Assembly: GCF_024519725.1 (NCBI RefSeq)
Contig: NZ_JALJRK010000002.1
Span: 145,314-209,313, forward strand
Reading direction: 5' to 3'
DNA from: Microvirga sp. Mcv34
GTDB taxonomy: Bacteria; Pseudomonadota; Alphaproteobacteria; Rhizobiales; Beijerinckiaceae
DNA length: 64,000 bases
A program made the translations under genes and the position numbers. The notes under the pieces are model-generated. The model did not search any database, was not told where the DNA came from, and was given only the letters and a program-made list of their open reading frames with translations. How positions within the stretch are numbered: position 1 is the first letter of the stretch; each line of letters starts with the position of its first letter. Positions 32,720 to 41,406 of this stretch are shown one piece after another.

Positions 32720-33388
32720 CTATGGTTGGAGAGGGCGGAGCGCCCCGAGGGCGAACTCGATGACGTGGCGGCGGCGGACTGCGACGGCTTTCGTCTCGCC
32801 GAGATTCGTGCCGAAGATGGCCGACAGGGTGCGGTTGTTGGAGAAGAAGAAATACGACAGCCCCGCGATGGAAATGTAGAGGTTGATCGGGTCGATGTCG
32901 TCCCGGAACAGCCCTTCCCGAACGCCTCGCTGCAGGGTGTCCCGGATGAGCTCGACGAGCGGCAGATGCATGCTCTGCACCTCCCGGAGACCGTCCAGGT
33001 GCATGGCGCCATAGCGGTTCTCGTCATTGAGGAGCGCAATGAATTCTGGATGTTCTGCAAGGTAATCGAACGAGAAGCCGACGAGGCTCTCCATGGCCCT
33101 CACAGGAGGAAGATCGGAAAGGTTCAGGGCGCGCTCACGCGCACGGATCCGGCCATAGACCTCTTCGAGGGCGGCCCGGAAAAGATCATCCTTGTTGCCG
33201 AAATAATGATACACCATCTGCTTGTTGACGCCGGCGCGGCGCGCGATCTCGTCGACACGGGCTCCCGCAGGACCTTTGGCGGCAAACTCGGCAATGGCCG
33301 CGGTGAGCAGGGCCTGACGGGAGGCCTGAGGATCGCGCTTACCGGTACGTGCCGGATTGTCTTCGGTGTAAGGGGTGAGATCAGCCAT
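32720..33388 (-). CDS. TetR-family transcriptional regulator
   Basis: Repressor of 222 residues. The N-terminal helix-turn-helix is LTAAIAEFAAKGPAGARVDE followed by AGVNKQMVYHYFGNKDDLFRAALEEVYGRIRA (residues about 25-75). The remainder is the helical ligand domain, ending GETKAVAVRRRHVIEFALGALRP as in the YsiA/RutR-like C-terminal family. The start at 33388 is the ATG of MADLTPYTEDN. The frame is open far upstream opposite the binding-protein gene, but that part is a shadow. Matching operators lie on both sides of the gene, so it probably controls the permease operon, the divergent binding protein and itself. The ligand is unknown. Confidence 0.9.
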   Translation of the reverse strand: MADLTPYTEDNPARTGKRDPQASRQALLTAAIAEFAAKGPAGARVDEIARRAGVNKQMVYHYFGNKDDLFRAALEEVYGRIRARERALNLSDLPPVRAMESLVGFSFDYLAEHPEFIALLNDENRYGAMHLDGLREVQSMHLPLVELIRDTLQRGVREGLFRDDIDPINLYISIAGLSYFFFSNNRTLSAIFGTNLGETKAVAVRRRHVIEFALGALRPLQP

Positions 33389-33405
33389 GGGGCCCTCTAC
33401 GCAAG

Positions 33406-33435
33406 TATCAACCAACCAGTTAATTGATAGTTGAT
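33406..33435. promoter_or_regulatory. TetR operator candidate, binding-protein side
   Basis: TATCAACCAACCAG at 33406-33419 and ATAGTTGAT at 33427-33435 enclose 7 extra bases compared with the copy at 32689-32710. It lies in the 123-bp region between the divergent tetR and binding-protein genes. Confidence 0.6.
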
Positions 33436-33511
33436 CTAGGTTGGCTTGAAAGGCTAGTCTTTTTCGAGCTCCGGCACCAGGACAGGCCGGAGACCTAGAG
33501 GGACAACAATC

Positions 33512-34504
33512 ATGATCAAACTTGCGTCCGCCGCCCTTGCCGCCGCTGCGCTTCTGGCTCCGGTCGGCGCCTTGGGAAAAGAGAAGGTCAACCTGGTTCT
33601 CAACTGGGTGCCGACCGCCGACCATGCCCCATACTATTATGCGAAATCGCAGGGATGGTACGACGAGGCCAATATCGATCTGACGATCGAAACCGGAAAG
33701 GGATCCGGCGTGTCGGCCCAGCGTGTCGGCGCCGGAACTTCCGAAATCGGCATCTCGGATCTCGCAACATCGCTCCTCGCCCGCGGCAAAGGGGCCAAGC
33801 TCGTGGCGGTCATGGCCGTCTATGCCAATTCCCCTCAAGGCTTCTACTGGCTCAAGAGCAGCGGCATCGGCGGTCCGAAGGATTTTCCCGGCAAGAAGAT
33901 CGGGAACCCGCCCGGTGACGCGTCCCGCATCATGTGGCCGGCCTTCGCCAAGCAGGTCGGAATCGACCCCGGCTCGGTCAGCTTCGTCAATGTGAGCCCG
34001 CAGGCCAAGGTGCCGTCCCTCAAGAGCCGCGCCATCGACATCACGAGCGATTTCTACAACGAGCACGATCTCAAGGTACGCGAGTTCGGCGACGATCTCA
34101 GCTTCCTCGCCTGGCGCGACATCGGCATCAATCCTTACGGCAATTCCATCATCGTCAATGCCGACTATCTTGAGAAGAAGCGCGACGTGGTGAAGGCCTT
34201 CACTCAGGTGAGCCAGAAGGCGTTCGCGGCCTGCGTGCAGGACGTCGCGCCTTGCCTCAAGGCGCTGATGGCCAGCGTCAGTGGTCTCGACGAGGCCAAC
34301 CAGCGCGATCAGTGGAATCGGATCAAGGAACTGATGCGCGATCCGACGACGGCTTCGACTGCCCTCGGAGCCTTCGACGACCAGCGAGTGAAGAACGACT
34401 TCGAGATGGTGAAGACCTATTTCGGCCTCGAGCAGCCCTTCGAAGCCTCCACGGCTTACACCAACGAGTTCCTCGACAAATCGATCAAGATGGCGCCGAA
34501 ATAG
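33512..34504 (+). CDS. ABC importer binding protein, NMT1/THI5-like
   Basis: Periplasmic receptor of 330 residues with signal peptide MIKLASAALAAAALLAPVGALG. The NMT1/THI5 fold begins KVNLVLNWVPTADHAPYYYA, a motif typical of thiamine-precursor/pyrimidine, riboflavin or sulfonate receptors, with YDEANIDLTIETGKGSG and GTSEIGISDLATSLLARGKG. GAGGGAC precedes the ATG. It is transcribed away from tetR; permease and ATPase are in the opposite operon. The sequence start resembles ThiY-like proteins, but no thiamine enzymes are nearby, so the ligand stays open. Confidence 0.9.
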   Translation: MIKLASAALAAAALLAPVGALGKEKVNLVLNWVPTADHAPYYYAKSQGWYDEANIDLTIETGKGSGVSAQRVGAGTSEIGISDLATSLLARGKGAKLVAVMAVYANSPQGFYWLKSSGIGGPKDFPGKKIGNPPGDASRIMWPAFAKQVGIDPGSVSFVNVSPQAKVPSLKSRAIDITSDFYNEHDLKVREFGDDLSFLAWRDIGINPYGNSIIVNADYLEKKRDVVKAFTQVSQKAFAACVQDVAPCLKALMASVSGLDEANQRDQWNRIKELMRDPTTASTALGAFDDQRVKNDFEMVKTYFGLEQPFEASTAYTNEFLDKSIKMAPK

Positions 34505-34972
34505 GTGCTCGTCAGGACCATCATCCGATAAGATCAGTCGCATCGCTGCGGTGGTACTGACCTCGATGGCCCCGGTCGTTCCTGACCAACCTCGTTAGCT
34601 TGCGGGGCAGTCAGCGGATGGGGCGCCACGAGCAGTGATCGCGCCGAGACGAAACCCCGGCACCGCCTCATGGTGTGGTGCCGGGCCCATACCCGAAACA
34701 GGTCGCCCGACCGACATCCGCCGATCGCCTATGTGGGTCGCTGAGGGCAGAACAACGAGGCGGAGCCCACCCTCCAAGGGGAAAAATGACCGCCACCGCT
34801 TCAACGGATGAACTTCTGCCGATGATCACCTCCGGGCCCTTGTTCGAGCTTCTGCAAGCCGGACAGACGCGATGAGCATAAAGGGTACTACTGATTGACA
34901 GGGCTGGCGCGGCGCTCCGTCGTCAGCTCTTCGATCGGACGGTGGCCTAGGTGGTCCCAATCAGGCATTTCA
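34505..34972. other. Non-coding 468-bp stretch with one hairpin
   Basis: No supported gene; frames here lack ribosome sites or domains. A perfect 9-bp inverted repeat CCCGGCACC (34656-34664) / GGTGCCGGG (34677-34685) with a 12-base loop could be a bidirectional terminator between the convergent importer genes, though it has no T-tract. Confidence 0.4.
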
Positions 34973-35782
34973 TCAGCGGATCCCTGCGCGCATGAAGGAC
35001 TGAACGAACTGACGCTGGAACAGAAGGAAGGCCAGGAGAAGCGGAGCCATCGTCATGACGGTGGCGGCCGTGATGACTGACCAGTCGACGCCGGTTTCGG
35101 GGGCTCCGAAAACGGCAAGGCCCACTGTGAGAGGGCGGCTCTCAACCGAGTTGGTGACGATCAACGGCCACAGGAAATTGTTCCAGTGATAGCTCACGGA
35201 GACGAGGCCGAAGGCGATGTAGGTGGTCTTGCCGAGCGGCACGAAGACCCGCCAAAGCACGCCGAAGGACGAAGCGCCTTCCACGCGCGCGGCATCCACG
35301 AGTTCGTTCGGAACGCCCTTGAAGGTCTGGCGCAGCAGGAAGATGCCGAAGGCCGAGGCGATGTAGGGCAGGGCGATGGCCGGGATCGTGTCCAGAAGGT
35401 TGAGCGCGCTGATCACGCGGTAATTCTCCACGATCAGCACGTCCGGCATGATCATGAGCTGTACCAGCACCAGGGCGAAGAGAACCTCCCGGCCGAAGAA
35501 GCGGAAGCGCGCGAACGCATAAGCCGCGAGCGTCGAAACGACCAGCTGACCTGCGAGGACCAGCGACACGAGCATCAGCGTGTTCAGGTAGTAGCGCGCG
35601 AAGGGGGCCTGGTTCCAGGCTCGCACGAAATTGTCGAGCGTCAGAGGCGCCGTGAGATCGAAGCGCGTTGCATATTCGGACGGATGGAACGCGCTCCACA
35701 GGCTGTAGGCCAGCGGCAGGAGCCACAGGAGCGCGAGCGCCCAGGCGGCAAAGGTTTCGACCGAGTGGCTTTGCTGTCTCAT
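34973..35782 (-). CDS. Carbohydrate-type ABC permease, UgpE/MalG-like
   Basis: Permease of 269 residues with six helices, starting with TFAAWALALLWLLPLAYSLW. The C-terminal EAA loop VPNELVDAARVEGASSFGVLWRVFVPLGK is canonical for the MalG/UgpE family. I start at the ATG at 35782, which overlaps the preceding permease's stop as ATGA; the longer open frame to 36067 is a shadow. It is the last gene of a four-gene operon (ATPase, binding protein, permease, permease). It likely imports a sugar, polyol or glycerol-phosphate compound. Confidence 0.93.
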   Translation of the reverse strand: MRQQSHSVETFAAWALALLWLLPLAYSLWSAFHPSEYATRFDLTAPLTLDNFVRAWNQAPFARYYLNTLMLVSLVLAGQLVVSTLAAYAFARFRFFGREVLFALVLVQLMIMPDVLIVENYRVISALNLLDTIPAIALPYIASAFGIFLLRQTFKGVPNELVDAARVEGASSFGVLWRVFVPLGKTTYIAFGLVSVSYHWNNFLWPLIVTNSVESRPLTVGLAVFGAPETGVDWSVITAATVMTMAPLLLAFLLFQRQFVQSFMRAGIR

Positions 35783-36696
35783 TGGTAGTGGATCCTGCGG
35801 TCGAGGTACACGAACTTGGTCAGGGCGACGCCGGCCAGGATGGTGATCAGCGTCACCGTCAGCGTCGCCGCGAAGGCGGTATCCTGAAACGTAAATGCGA
35901 CTTCGTAGATGTAGTAGAGCAGGAGCGAGCTCGCGTTGTTCGGCCCGCCCTTCGTCATGATGACGAGCTGGTCGACGAGCTTGAACGAGTTGATGAGTGC
36001 GTTGATCGAGATGAACAGGGTGGTGGGCATCAGAAGCGGCAGCGTCACGCGCCGAAAGAAGTACCATCGGCCAGCACCTTCGACCTCCGCGGCCTCCTTC
36101 AGCTCGGGCGGGATGGTCTGCAGGGCCGCGAGGTAGAAGATCATGAAGAAGCCCGCCTCCTTCCAGACCACCATCACGGCGAGGCAGCTCATGACGGTCG
36201 ACGGGTCGCCAAGCCAGTTATGCCCGGAGAAGCCGAGACCCTTCAGGAACTGGTCGAGCAGTCCATAATCGGGTGTGTAGAAGAACAGCCAGATATTCGC
36301 CACCGCGATCATCGGCAGGACGGTCGGGGTGAAGAAGGCAAGTCGCAGGAAGGAGCGACCGGCAATTTTCTTGTCGACCCACACGGCCATGAGCAGCGCC
36401 AGCGCGATGCTGGTGGGAACAGTGGCCAGAGCGAACACGATGTTGTTGCGCAGCACCTGCCAGAAGACGTCATCCTCCAGCATGTATGTGTAGTTCTCCA
36501 ACCCCACGAAATCGGCCTCGCCGCCACGGCTCAGTGAGAAGAAGCTGTGATAGAGCGTCGACAGGATCGGGTAGTGAGTGAAGGCCGCCAGGAGAACGAT
36601 GGCGGGCAGCAGGAGAAGCCAGGCATTGACGTTCGTCAGCCAGTCTCTTCGCCTGGCGGCCTTGGGCTCGGCGGCACTCATGACGGCGGATACCAT
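35779..36696 (-). CDS. Carbohydrate-type ABC permease, UgpA/MalF-like
   Basis: Permease of 305 residues. TM1 (WLLLLPAIVLLAAFTHYPIL) is followed by the periplasmic loop SLSRGGEADFVGLENYTYML and five more helices. The EAA loop is IPPELKEAAEVEGAGRWYFFRRVTLPLLMP. A strong GGAGG 7 nt upstream fixes the start at 36696 rather than the in-frame start at 36750, which would fall in the hairpin. It is separated from the binding-protein gene by that hairpin and overlaps the next permease by 4 bp. Confidence 0.93.
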   Translation of the reverse strand: MVSAVMSAAEPKAARRRDWLTNVNAWLLLLPAIVLLAAFTHYPILSTLYHSFFSLSRGGEADFVGLENYTYMLEDDVFWQVLRNNIVFALATVPTSIALALLMAVWVDKKIAGRSFLRLAFFTPTVLPMIAVANIWLFFYTPDYGLLDQFLKGLGFSGHNWLGDPSTVMSCLAVMVVWKEAGFFMIFYLAALQTIPPELKEAAEVEGAGRWYFFRRVTLPLLMPTTLFISINALINSFKLVDQLVIMTKGGPNNASSLLLYYIYEVAFTFQDTAFAATLTVTLITILAGVALTKFVYLDRRIHYQ

Positions 36697-36721
36697 CGCT
36701 TCCTCCTGCGGAGTCGAAAAT

Positions 36722-36750
36722 GTGCTGCGGCGGTCCTGCCGCCGCAGCAC
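36722..36750 (-). other. Intercistronic hairpin, perfect 12-bp stem
   Basis: GTGCTGCGGCGG (36722-36733) and CCGCCGCAGCAC (36739-36750) pair perfectly with a 5-base loop, 9 bp after the binding-protein stop and before the permease ribosome site. There is no T-tract. Same position as the hairpins at 1531, 42225 and 53304. Confidence 0.7.
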
Positions 36751-36759
36751 GAGGCTGGG

Positions 36760-38040
36760 TTACTTGTAGCGGTTCAGCACGCGTTCGGACTGCTTCTGAG
36801 CGCTGTCGAGAGCATCCTTCGGCGTCTGCGTGCCGGTCACGGCCGCCTGCACGGCATCGTTGAGGATCTTGTAGATGCGGCCGTTGTCATGCACCGACAG
36901 TTCGGCGACGGCATGCTCCAGCTGATCACGCGCCACGGTGGCCTGGGGGAAGTCCTTGACATAGGTCTTCATGACGTCGGTCTGGTAGGCGGCGGGCGTC
37001 ACGGCTACATAGCCCGTCTTGATGCTCCAATCAGCCGCGCGCTCGGGAGCGGTCATCCAGCGGATGAACTTCACGGCAGCCTGCTGCTGCTCGGGCGACG
37101 CGCTCTTGAACACATAGAAGTTGCCGCCGCCGGTCGGCGAGCCGCGGCGCTCCTTGGCGGGCAGCATGGCGACGCCGAAGTCGAACTTCGCAGCATCCTT
37201 CACGGCCGTCAGGTTGCCGGTCGTGTGCCACATCATGGCCGTCTTGCCTTCCAGGAAGTCGGTTCGAAGGGTGCCCCATTCCACGGCACCCTTCGGCATC
37301 ACGCCTTCCTTCGCCGACAGGTCGACCCAGTACTGCAGGGACTCGACGGTCTTGGGCGCATTGAAGGAAACCTGATTGCCGGCCTCGTTCATGAGTTTCT
37401 GGCCGTTCTCGATGGCGAGCGCCTGAAGCATCCAGTAGCCGTAGCCGGTCGAGGGGATTTCCACACCCCAGCGGCTCACGTTGCCGGAAGCGTCCTTCTT
37501 TACGAGCTTCTTCGACATCTCGGCCATTTCGGCCCAGGTTGTCGGGGGCTTCTCGGGATCGAGGCCTGCGTCCTTGAAGGCTTCCTTGTTGTAGTAGAGA
37601 ACGATCGTGGAGCGCTGGAACGGAACGCTCCAGGTCTTGCCCTCGACGCGGCCGTTTTCCATGAAGGCCGGGTAGAAGCCGTTGAGCCATTCCTTGTCGG
37701 CGCCGGGGATCTCGTCGATCGGCACGATCGCCTTCTCGTCCATGAGCGTGAAGAGATCGGTGGAGAACAGAACCGAGAGCTGCGGTGGCTGGCCGCCCTT
37801 CATGGCCGTCATGGCCTTGGTCATTGTGTCGGTGTAGTTGCCGGCATAGACAGCCTCGACCTTGATGTCCGGATTCTCCTTCTGGAACTTCTGGACCATG
37901 TCGTCGATCACCTTCGTGACCGGTCCGCCGACGGCGACGGGATAATACATGGTAAGGTCGACCGCGTGAGCGATGCTGGCGCTCAGGCTAACCGCCGTCA
38001 TGAGGCCTGCCGTGAGCAGGGCTTTCGTCTTGAACTTCAT
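36760..38040 (-). CDS. Carbohydrate-type ABC binding protein, UgpB-like
   Basis: Family 1 periplasmic receptor of 426 residues with signal peptide MKFKTKALLTAGLMTAVSLS...AHA. Features of UgpB-like receptors include LTMYYPVAVGGPVTKVIDDMV, the QPPQLSVLFSTDLFTLMDEKA segment, SVPFQRSTIVLYYNKEAFKDAGLDP and WMTAPERAADWSIKTGYVAVT. Glycerol-3-phosphate or its diesters are possible ligands because of similarity to UgpB, but no phosphodiesterase gene is adjacent. It is the second gene of the operon, 75 bp after the ATPase gene. Confidence 0.92.
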   Translation of the reverse strand: MKFKTKALLTAGLMTAVSLSASIAHAVDLTMYYPVAVGGPVTKVIDDMVQKFQKENPDIKVEAVYAGNYTDTMTKAMTAMKGGQPPQLSVLFSTDLFTLMDEKAIVPIDEIPGADKEWLNGFYPAFMENGRVEGKTWSVPFQRSTIVLYYNKEAFKDAGLDPEKPPTTWAEMAEMSKKLVKKDASGNVSRWGVEIPSTGYGYWMLQALAIENGQKLMNEAGNQVSFNAPKTVESLQYWVDLSAKEGVMPKGAVEWGTLRTDFLEGKTAMMWHTTGNLTAVKDAAKFDFGVAMLPAKERRGSPTGGGNFYVFKSASPEQQQAAVKFIRWMTAPERAADWSIKTGYVAVTPAAYQTDVMKTYVKDFPQATVARDQLEHAVAELSVHDNGRIYKILNDAVQAAVTGTQTPKDALDSAQKQSERVLNRYK

Positions 38041-38115
38041 TGTCCTCCCCTTCCAGTATTGGAAGCCATGCGCCGACGGATGTGACAGCCGCCTGCGCTC
38101 TTGCAGAAGAAAGCC

Positions 38116-39117
38116 TCAGCGGTTCAGGGCGCTGTCCGCACGACGCTTTCCACTGTTCCTGTCAAACAGATGTATGTGACGGTTCTGCCATCCGAGCGCG
38201 ACTTGCGAGCCGGTGGGCAGCGCGCAATAGCCGCTCTGGCGGACCGAGACGGTTTCGCCCTTCACGTCGCAGAGGACGATGCTGTCCGCACCGAGATATT
38301 CGACCGCCTTCACGGTCGCGGGAATGCCATCGCTCTCCACGAGTGCGACATGTTCCGGCCGGACACCGAGAACCGCGTCGTCCTGCCAGGAGATGATGTT
38401 CATGGGAGGCGTGCCGATGAAGCGCGCCGTGAAATCGCTCGCAGGTTCGTTGTAGAGTTCGTGCGGCGCGCCGTTCTGCTCGATATGGCCGTCGCGCATC
38501 AGGATCACGCGGTCGGCCATGGTCATGGCCTCGGTTTGATCATGCGTCACATAGACCATGGTCATGCCGAGCCGCTGCTGAAGGCTGCGGATCTCGGTGC
38601 GCATCTCGTGGCGCAGCTTGGCGTCGAGGTTCGACAACGGCTCGTCCATCAGGCAGACGGGCGCTTCCGCAATGATGGCGCGCCCCAGCGCAACGCGCTG
38701 ACGCTGCCCGCCCGAAAGCTGTGACGGCTTGCGCTCGAGCAGGTTGCTGAGGCCCACGATATCCGCCACCTTCTTGAGGCGCGTATCGCGCTCCGCGCGA
38801 CCGACGCCACGCACGCGCAGGCCGAAGATGATGTTCTCGGCCACGTTCAGATGCGGGAAGAGTGCGTAGGACTGGAACACCATTGAGATGTTGCGCTGCG
38901 CCGGGGAGAGATGCGTGACGTCGCGCCCGCCGATGGTGATGGTGCCGGAATCGACCTCCTCCAAGCCTGCAATCAGGCGCAGGGTCGTGGACTTGCCGCA
39001 GCCGGATGGGCCGAGCAGGACCAGCAGCGTTCCCGCATCGGCCTTGAAGCTGATGCGATCGACGCCGCCGACGCCACCCCATGTTTTCGATACTGCGTTG
39101 ACGACAATCTCGGACAT
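38116..39117 (-). CDS. Carbohydrate-type ABC ATPase, UgpC/MalK-like
   Basis: ATPase of 333 residues: Walker A LGPSGCGKSTTLRLI, Q-loop MVFQSYALFPHLNVAENI, signature LSGGQRQRVALGRAI, Walker B VCLMDEPLSNLDAKLR and switch VYVTHDQTEAMTMADR. The C-terminal regulatory TOBE region contains VLGVRPEHVAL and HIHLFDRNSGKR. It is the first gene of the operon and transcribed away from the DeoR gene, a common arrangement for sugar or polyol importers. Confidence 0.93.
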   Translation of the reverse strand: MSEIVVNAVSKTWGGVGGVDRISFKADAGTLLVLLGPSGCGKSTTLRLIAGLEEVDSGTITIGGRDVTHLSPAQRNISMVFQSYALFPHLNVAENIIFGLRVRGVGRAERDTRLKKVADIVGLSNLLERKPSQLSGGQRQRVALGRAIIAEAPVCLMDEPLSNLDAKLRHEMRTEIRSLQQRLGMTMVYVTHDQTEAMTMADRVILMRDGHIEQNGAPHELYNEPASDFTARFIGTPPMNIISWQDDAVLGVRPEHVALVESDGIPATVKAVEYLGADSIVLCDVKGETVSVRQSGYCALPTGSQVALGWQNRHIHLFDRNSGKRRADSALNR

Positions 39118-39546
39118 CGGCGTGATCCTTGAGACCCTGATTGGAAAGTGCGTTGGCCTTTGGCCGGGATGAGAAGACGCACCGGTCCGGCGAAGCCGTC
39201 TCCGAATGCTCCTTAGCCATGTGGCCGGCTTGTTTCAGCCGGTGCTCAATGGCGTGACGAGAGGTGTCCCTTTCGTCTTGATCCTGCCGTCGACCTCGGC
39301 ACGGACGGAACGCGCTTCTCTCGGCGGAAGCTGAGAAAGGGGATCATGCTGCCGCTCCCGCGAGTCCGAGGCAGCAGAATTGCAAAGGGGTTGCGTTCAT
39401 CGGGCGGCGTTTCCTGCTGTGGCACTCAGCGGCGCCTTATGTGAAACCTAGATGACAGAAGTTGGAGGTTCAATCATACTTCTGTGGGATGTTCCAAAGT
39501 TTTTGATGGGTTACGCTGTTTCTAGCCGTGCATGGAGGCTTGAAGC
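39118..39546. promoter_or_regulatory. Divergent promoter region with ACAGAAGT-N15-ACTTCTGT repeat
   Basis: No gene was found in these 429 bp. A perfect 8-bp inverted repeat (39455-39462 and 39478-39485, 15-bp spacer) lies 60 bp before the DeoR start and is a candidate DeoR operator controlling both the regulator and the importer operon. Confidence 0.5.
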
Positions 39547-40353
39547 GTGTCCTTTCCCGAAGGCAAGAAAGCAGTACGCCAGCGGATGATCGTCGCTGAA
39601 CTGGGTCTGAGTCCCGCGGTGCGGACGTCGGATCTCGCGCGCCGACTCGGCGTTTCCGCAGAGACGGTTCGGCGCGACATCGAAGAGTTGACCCAGCGCG
39701 GGCTGGTGAGCCGCACCTATGGCGGCGCGGCAGGGCGGCAACTGGGTCTCCAGCCAGAATTCCATGACCGGGACACGCTTGCCGTCGAGGAGCGGGAAGC
39801 CATAGCCCGGGCTGCCGTCAAACTGGTGAAGGCAGGGGACGTGGTCATGATCGATTCGGGCTCGACCACGGCGCGCTTCGCGCATGTGCTGGCCGAAGGC
39901 GCCGAGCGGATCACGGTGATTACGAACAGCTTCGCGGTCGCCAATGCTCTCGTGCCGCGGGGCAGCATCAGGGTGATCTTCTGTCCTGGCGATTTCTCGG
40001 CGCATGAGCGAGGCGTCTACGGTTCGGAAACCTGCGCCTTCCTTCAGCGTTTCAACGCGGACCTCGCCTTCATCGGCGCGAGCGGTCTGACCCTCGAAGG
40101 GCCGAATGATGTGGAAACCCAGGCGTGCTGGGTGAAGAGAACCATGCTCGGCCGTGCGGAACGCGGAGTGCTCCTTCTCGATTCCGCAAAGTTCAACCGA
40201 CGCCACCTGGAACTCGTCTGTCCCATGAGCACGTTGTCGGACATCGTCACGGACCGCGCGCCCGATGGACCATTGGCTGATGGCATCGCCGCCAACAACC
40301 TGTCCCTGCATCTCGCGACCGAGGGCAAGCCATTGGTTCCCGCGGCCATCTAG
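39547..40353 (+). CDS. DeoR/GlpR-family transcriptional regulator
   Basis: Repressor of 268 residues. The N-terminal DeoR helix-turn-helix is VRTSDLARRLGVSAETVRRD with EELTQRGLVSRTYGGA (residues about 10-65). The C-terminal DeoR sensor domain, related to phosphosugar isomerases, contains VMIDSGSTTARFAHVL, ITVITNSFAVANAL and FIGASGLTLEGPNDVE. The start codon is GTG, supported by GGAGG 8 nt upstream. Ligands of this family are phosphorylated sugars or polyols. It is divergent from the Ugp-like importer operon, its obvious target. Confidence 0.92.
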   Translation: MSFPEGKKAVRQRMIVAELGLSPAVRTSDLARRLGVSAETVRRDIEELTQRGLVSRTYGGAAGRQLGLQPEFHDRDTLAVEEREAIARAAVKLVKAGDVVMIDSGSTTARFAHVLAEGAERITVITNSFAVANALVPRGSIRVIFCPGDFSAHERGVYGSETCAFLQRFNADLAFIGASGLTLEGPNDVETQACWVKRTMLGRAERGVLLLDSAKFNRRHLELVCPMSTLSDIVTDRAPDGPLADGIAANNLSLHLATEGKPLVPAAI

Positions 40354-40448
40354 AGATTTTTTCGGTGACGTGGATACGGTTCACCGTCAAAAAGTTCGTT
40401 GAAACACTGAAGAGAGCTGTTTCCATCCTTGTGGAATCGTCTCTTGCC

Positions 40449-41156
40449 TCAGAGCAAGATCCCGTATCGACCGGCAGCCGAGCGGATATGGTTCTGCATG
40501 GCGTTCTCCGCCGTCTCGGGATTTTGGGACGCGATGCCCTCAAGGATCGCGTCATGCTCCCGCACGGTTTCGTTGAGGCGATCGAACTGCGTCATGGGCA
40601 GCCGCTGGCTCTCGACGAGCATTTCACGGACGGGCCGGTACATCGCGGCGAGAACCGGATTGCCGGAGAGCTCGAAGATCATGTCGTGGAATTCCGTGTC
40701 CTTGATGGCGAGGCCGATCACGTCGCCTGCCTTGAGCGCCTCATGCATGGCGTCTGTGCAGCGTTTAAGGCGCTCCTTTGCGGTTTCATCGATGCGCGTG
40801 GCTGCGAGCCTGGCGGCGTAACCCTCCAGTCCCAGCCGCGCCTCGTAAACATCCGCGGGCGTGCACCGGTCCGAGTAGCGCCAGAGCGGACTGCGCGCAT
40901 TGGAGTTTGCGACGAACACCCCGCTGCCCGCCCGCACCGTCAGGAGCCCCATCGTTTCGAGCACGGTCAAGGCCTCCCGTACGGACGGCCGGCTGACCCC
41001 AAGCTGCTCCGCCAGCTCCCGTTGGGAGGGAAGACGTTGGCCGGCCTTGAGGCCGCCCTTCAGGATCAGGCGCTGGATCTGTTCGACGATGCCGCGAGGA
41101 ACGGGAGTGCGATCCGCGAGCTCCAATCCCGAAAGGTTCACCAGATCACCCGTCAT
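40449..41156 (-). CDS. GntR-family regulator, FCD subfamily (FadR-like)
   Basis: Regulator of 235 residues. The winged helix is GIVEQIQRLILKGGLKAGQR followed by LPSQRELAEQLGVSRPSVREALTVLETMGLL (residues 22-75). The C-terminal FCD domain has the metal-ligand pattern DTEFHDMIFELSGN, and H in VREHDAILEGI and MQNHIRSA. It faces the amino-acid-type importer and hydantoinase operon across 250 bp with a TGGT-N3-ACCA palindrome, and probably represses that operon. Effector unknown; an amino or ureido acid is plausible. Confidence 0.92.
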   Translation of the reverse strand: MTGDLVNLSGLELADRTPVPRGIVEQIQRLILKGGLKAGQRLPSQRELAEQLGVSRPSVREALTVLETMGLLTVRAGSGVFVANSNARSPLWRYSDRCTPADVYEARLGLEGYAARLAATRIDETAKERLKRCTDAMHEALKAGDVIGLAIKDTEFHDMIFELSGNPVLAAMYRPVREMLVESQRLPMTQFDRLNETVREHDAILEGIASQNPETAENAMQNHIRSAAGRYGILL

Positions 41157-41280
41157 CGTTCATCCCCCCGGTTCACACGGCGAAAGCGTTTGGGCATCGA
41201 GCCGCACCCCTGCAGACAACCACGATTGTAGCCGGGCTGCACATTTAGCCTTGACCATGCGTCAGGATCGCTGCACGATC

Positions 41281-41306
41281 AACTGGTCAGATTGGTAAGA
41301 CCAGTT
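41281..41306. promoter_or_regulatory. GntR/FadR-type operator, AACTGGTC-N10-GACCAGTT
   Basis: A perfect 8-bp inverted repeat overlapping TGGTAAGACCA (41293-41303), a TGGT-N3-ACCA palindrome as expected for FCD-type GntR proteins. It lies between the divergent GntR gene and the six-gene catabolic operon. Confidence 0.65.
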
Positions 41307-41406
41307 TGGCCAATATGACGGGCGCCCACGTGGTTTTCAAGGGCGCCGAGCACCAGCAGGGAATCGAACGTCGGCCATGGGTCCGGCGTGCAAGTTGGAG
41401 GACGAG

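Noticed and set aside
32720..34543. Apparent 607-codon protein ending in a TetR domain
   Set aside because: The N-terminal part is antisense to the receptor gene; the TetR protein starts at 33388.
34595..34875. Short frames in the 34505-34972 gap
   Set aside because: No ribosome sites, no recognisable domain, and Arg/Pro-rich composition typical of non-coding GC-rich DNA.
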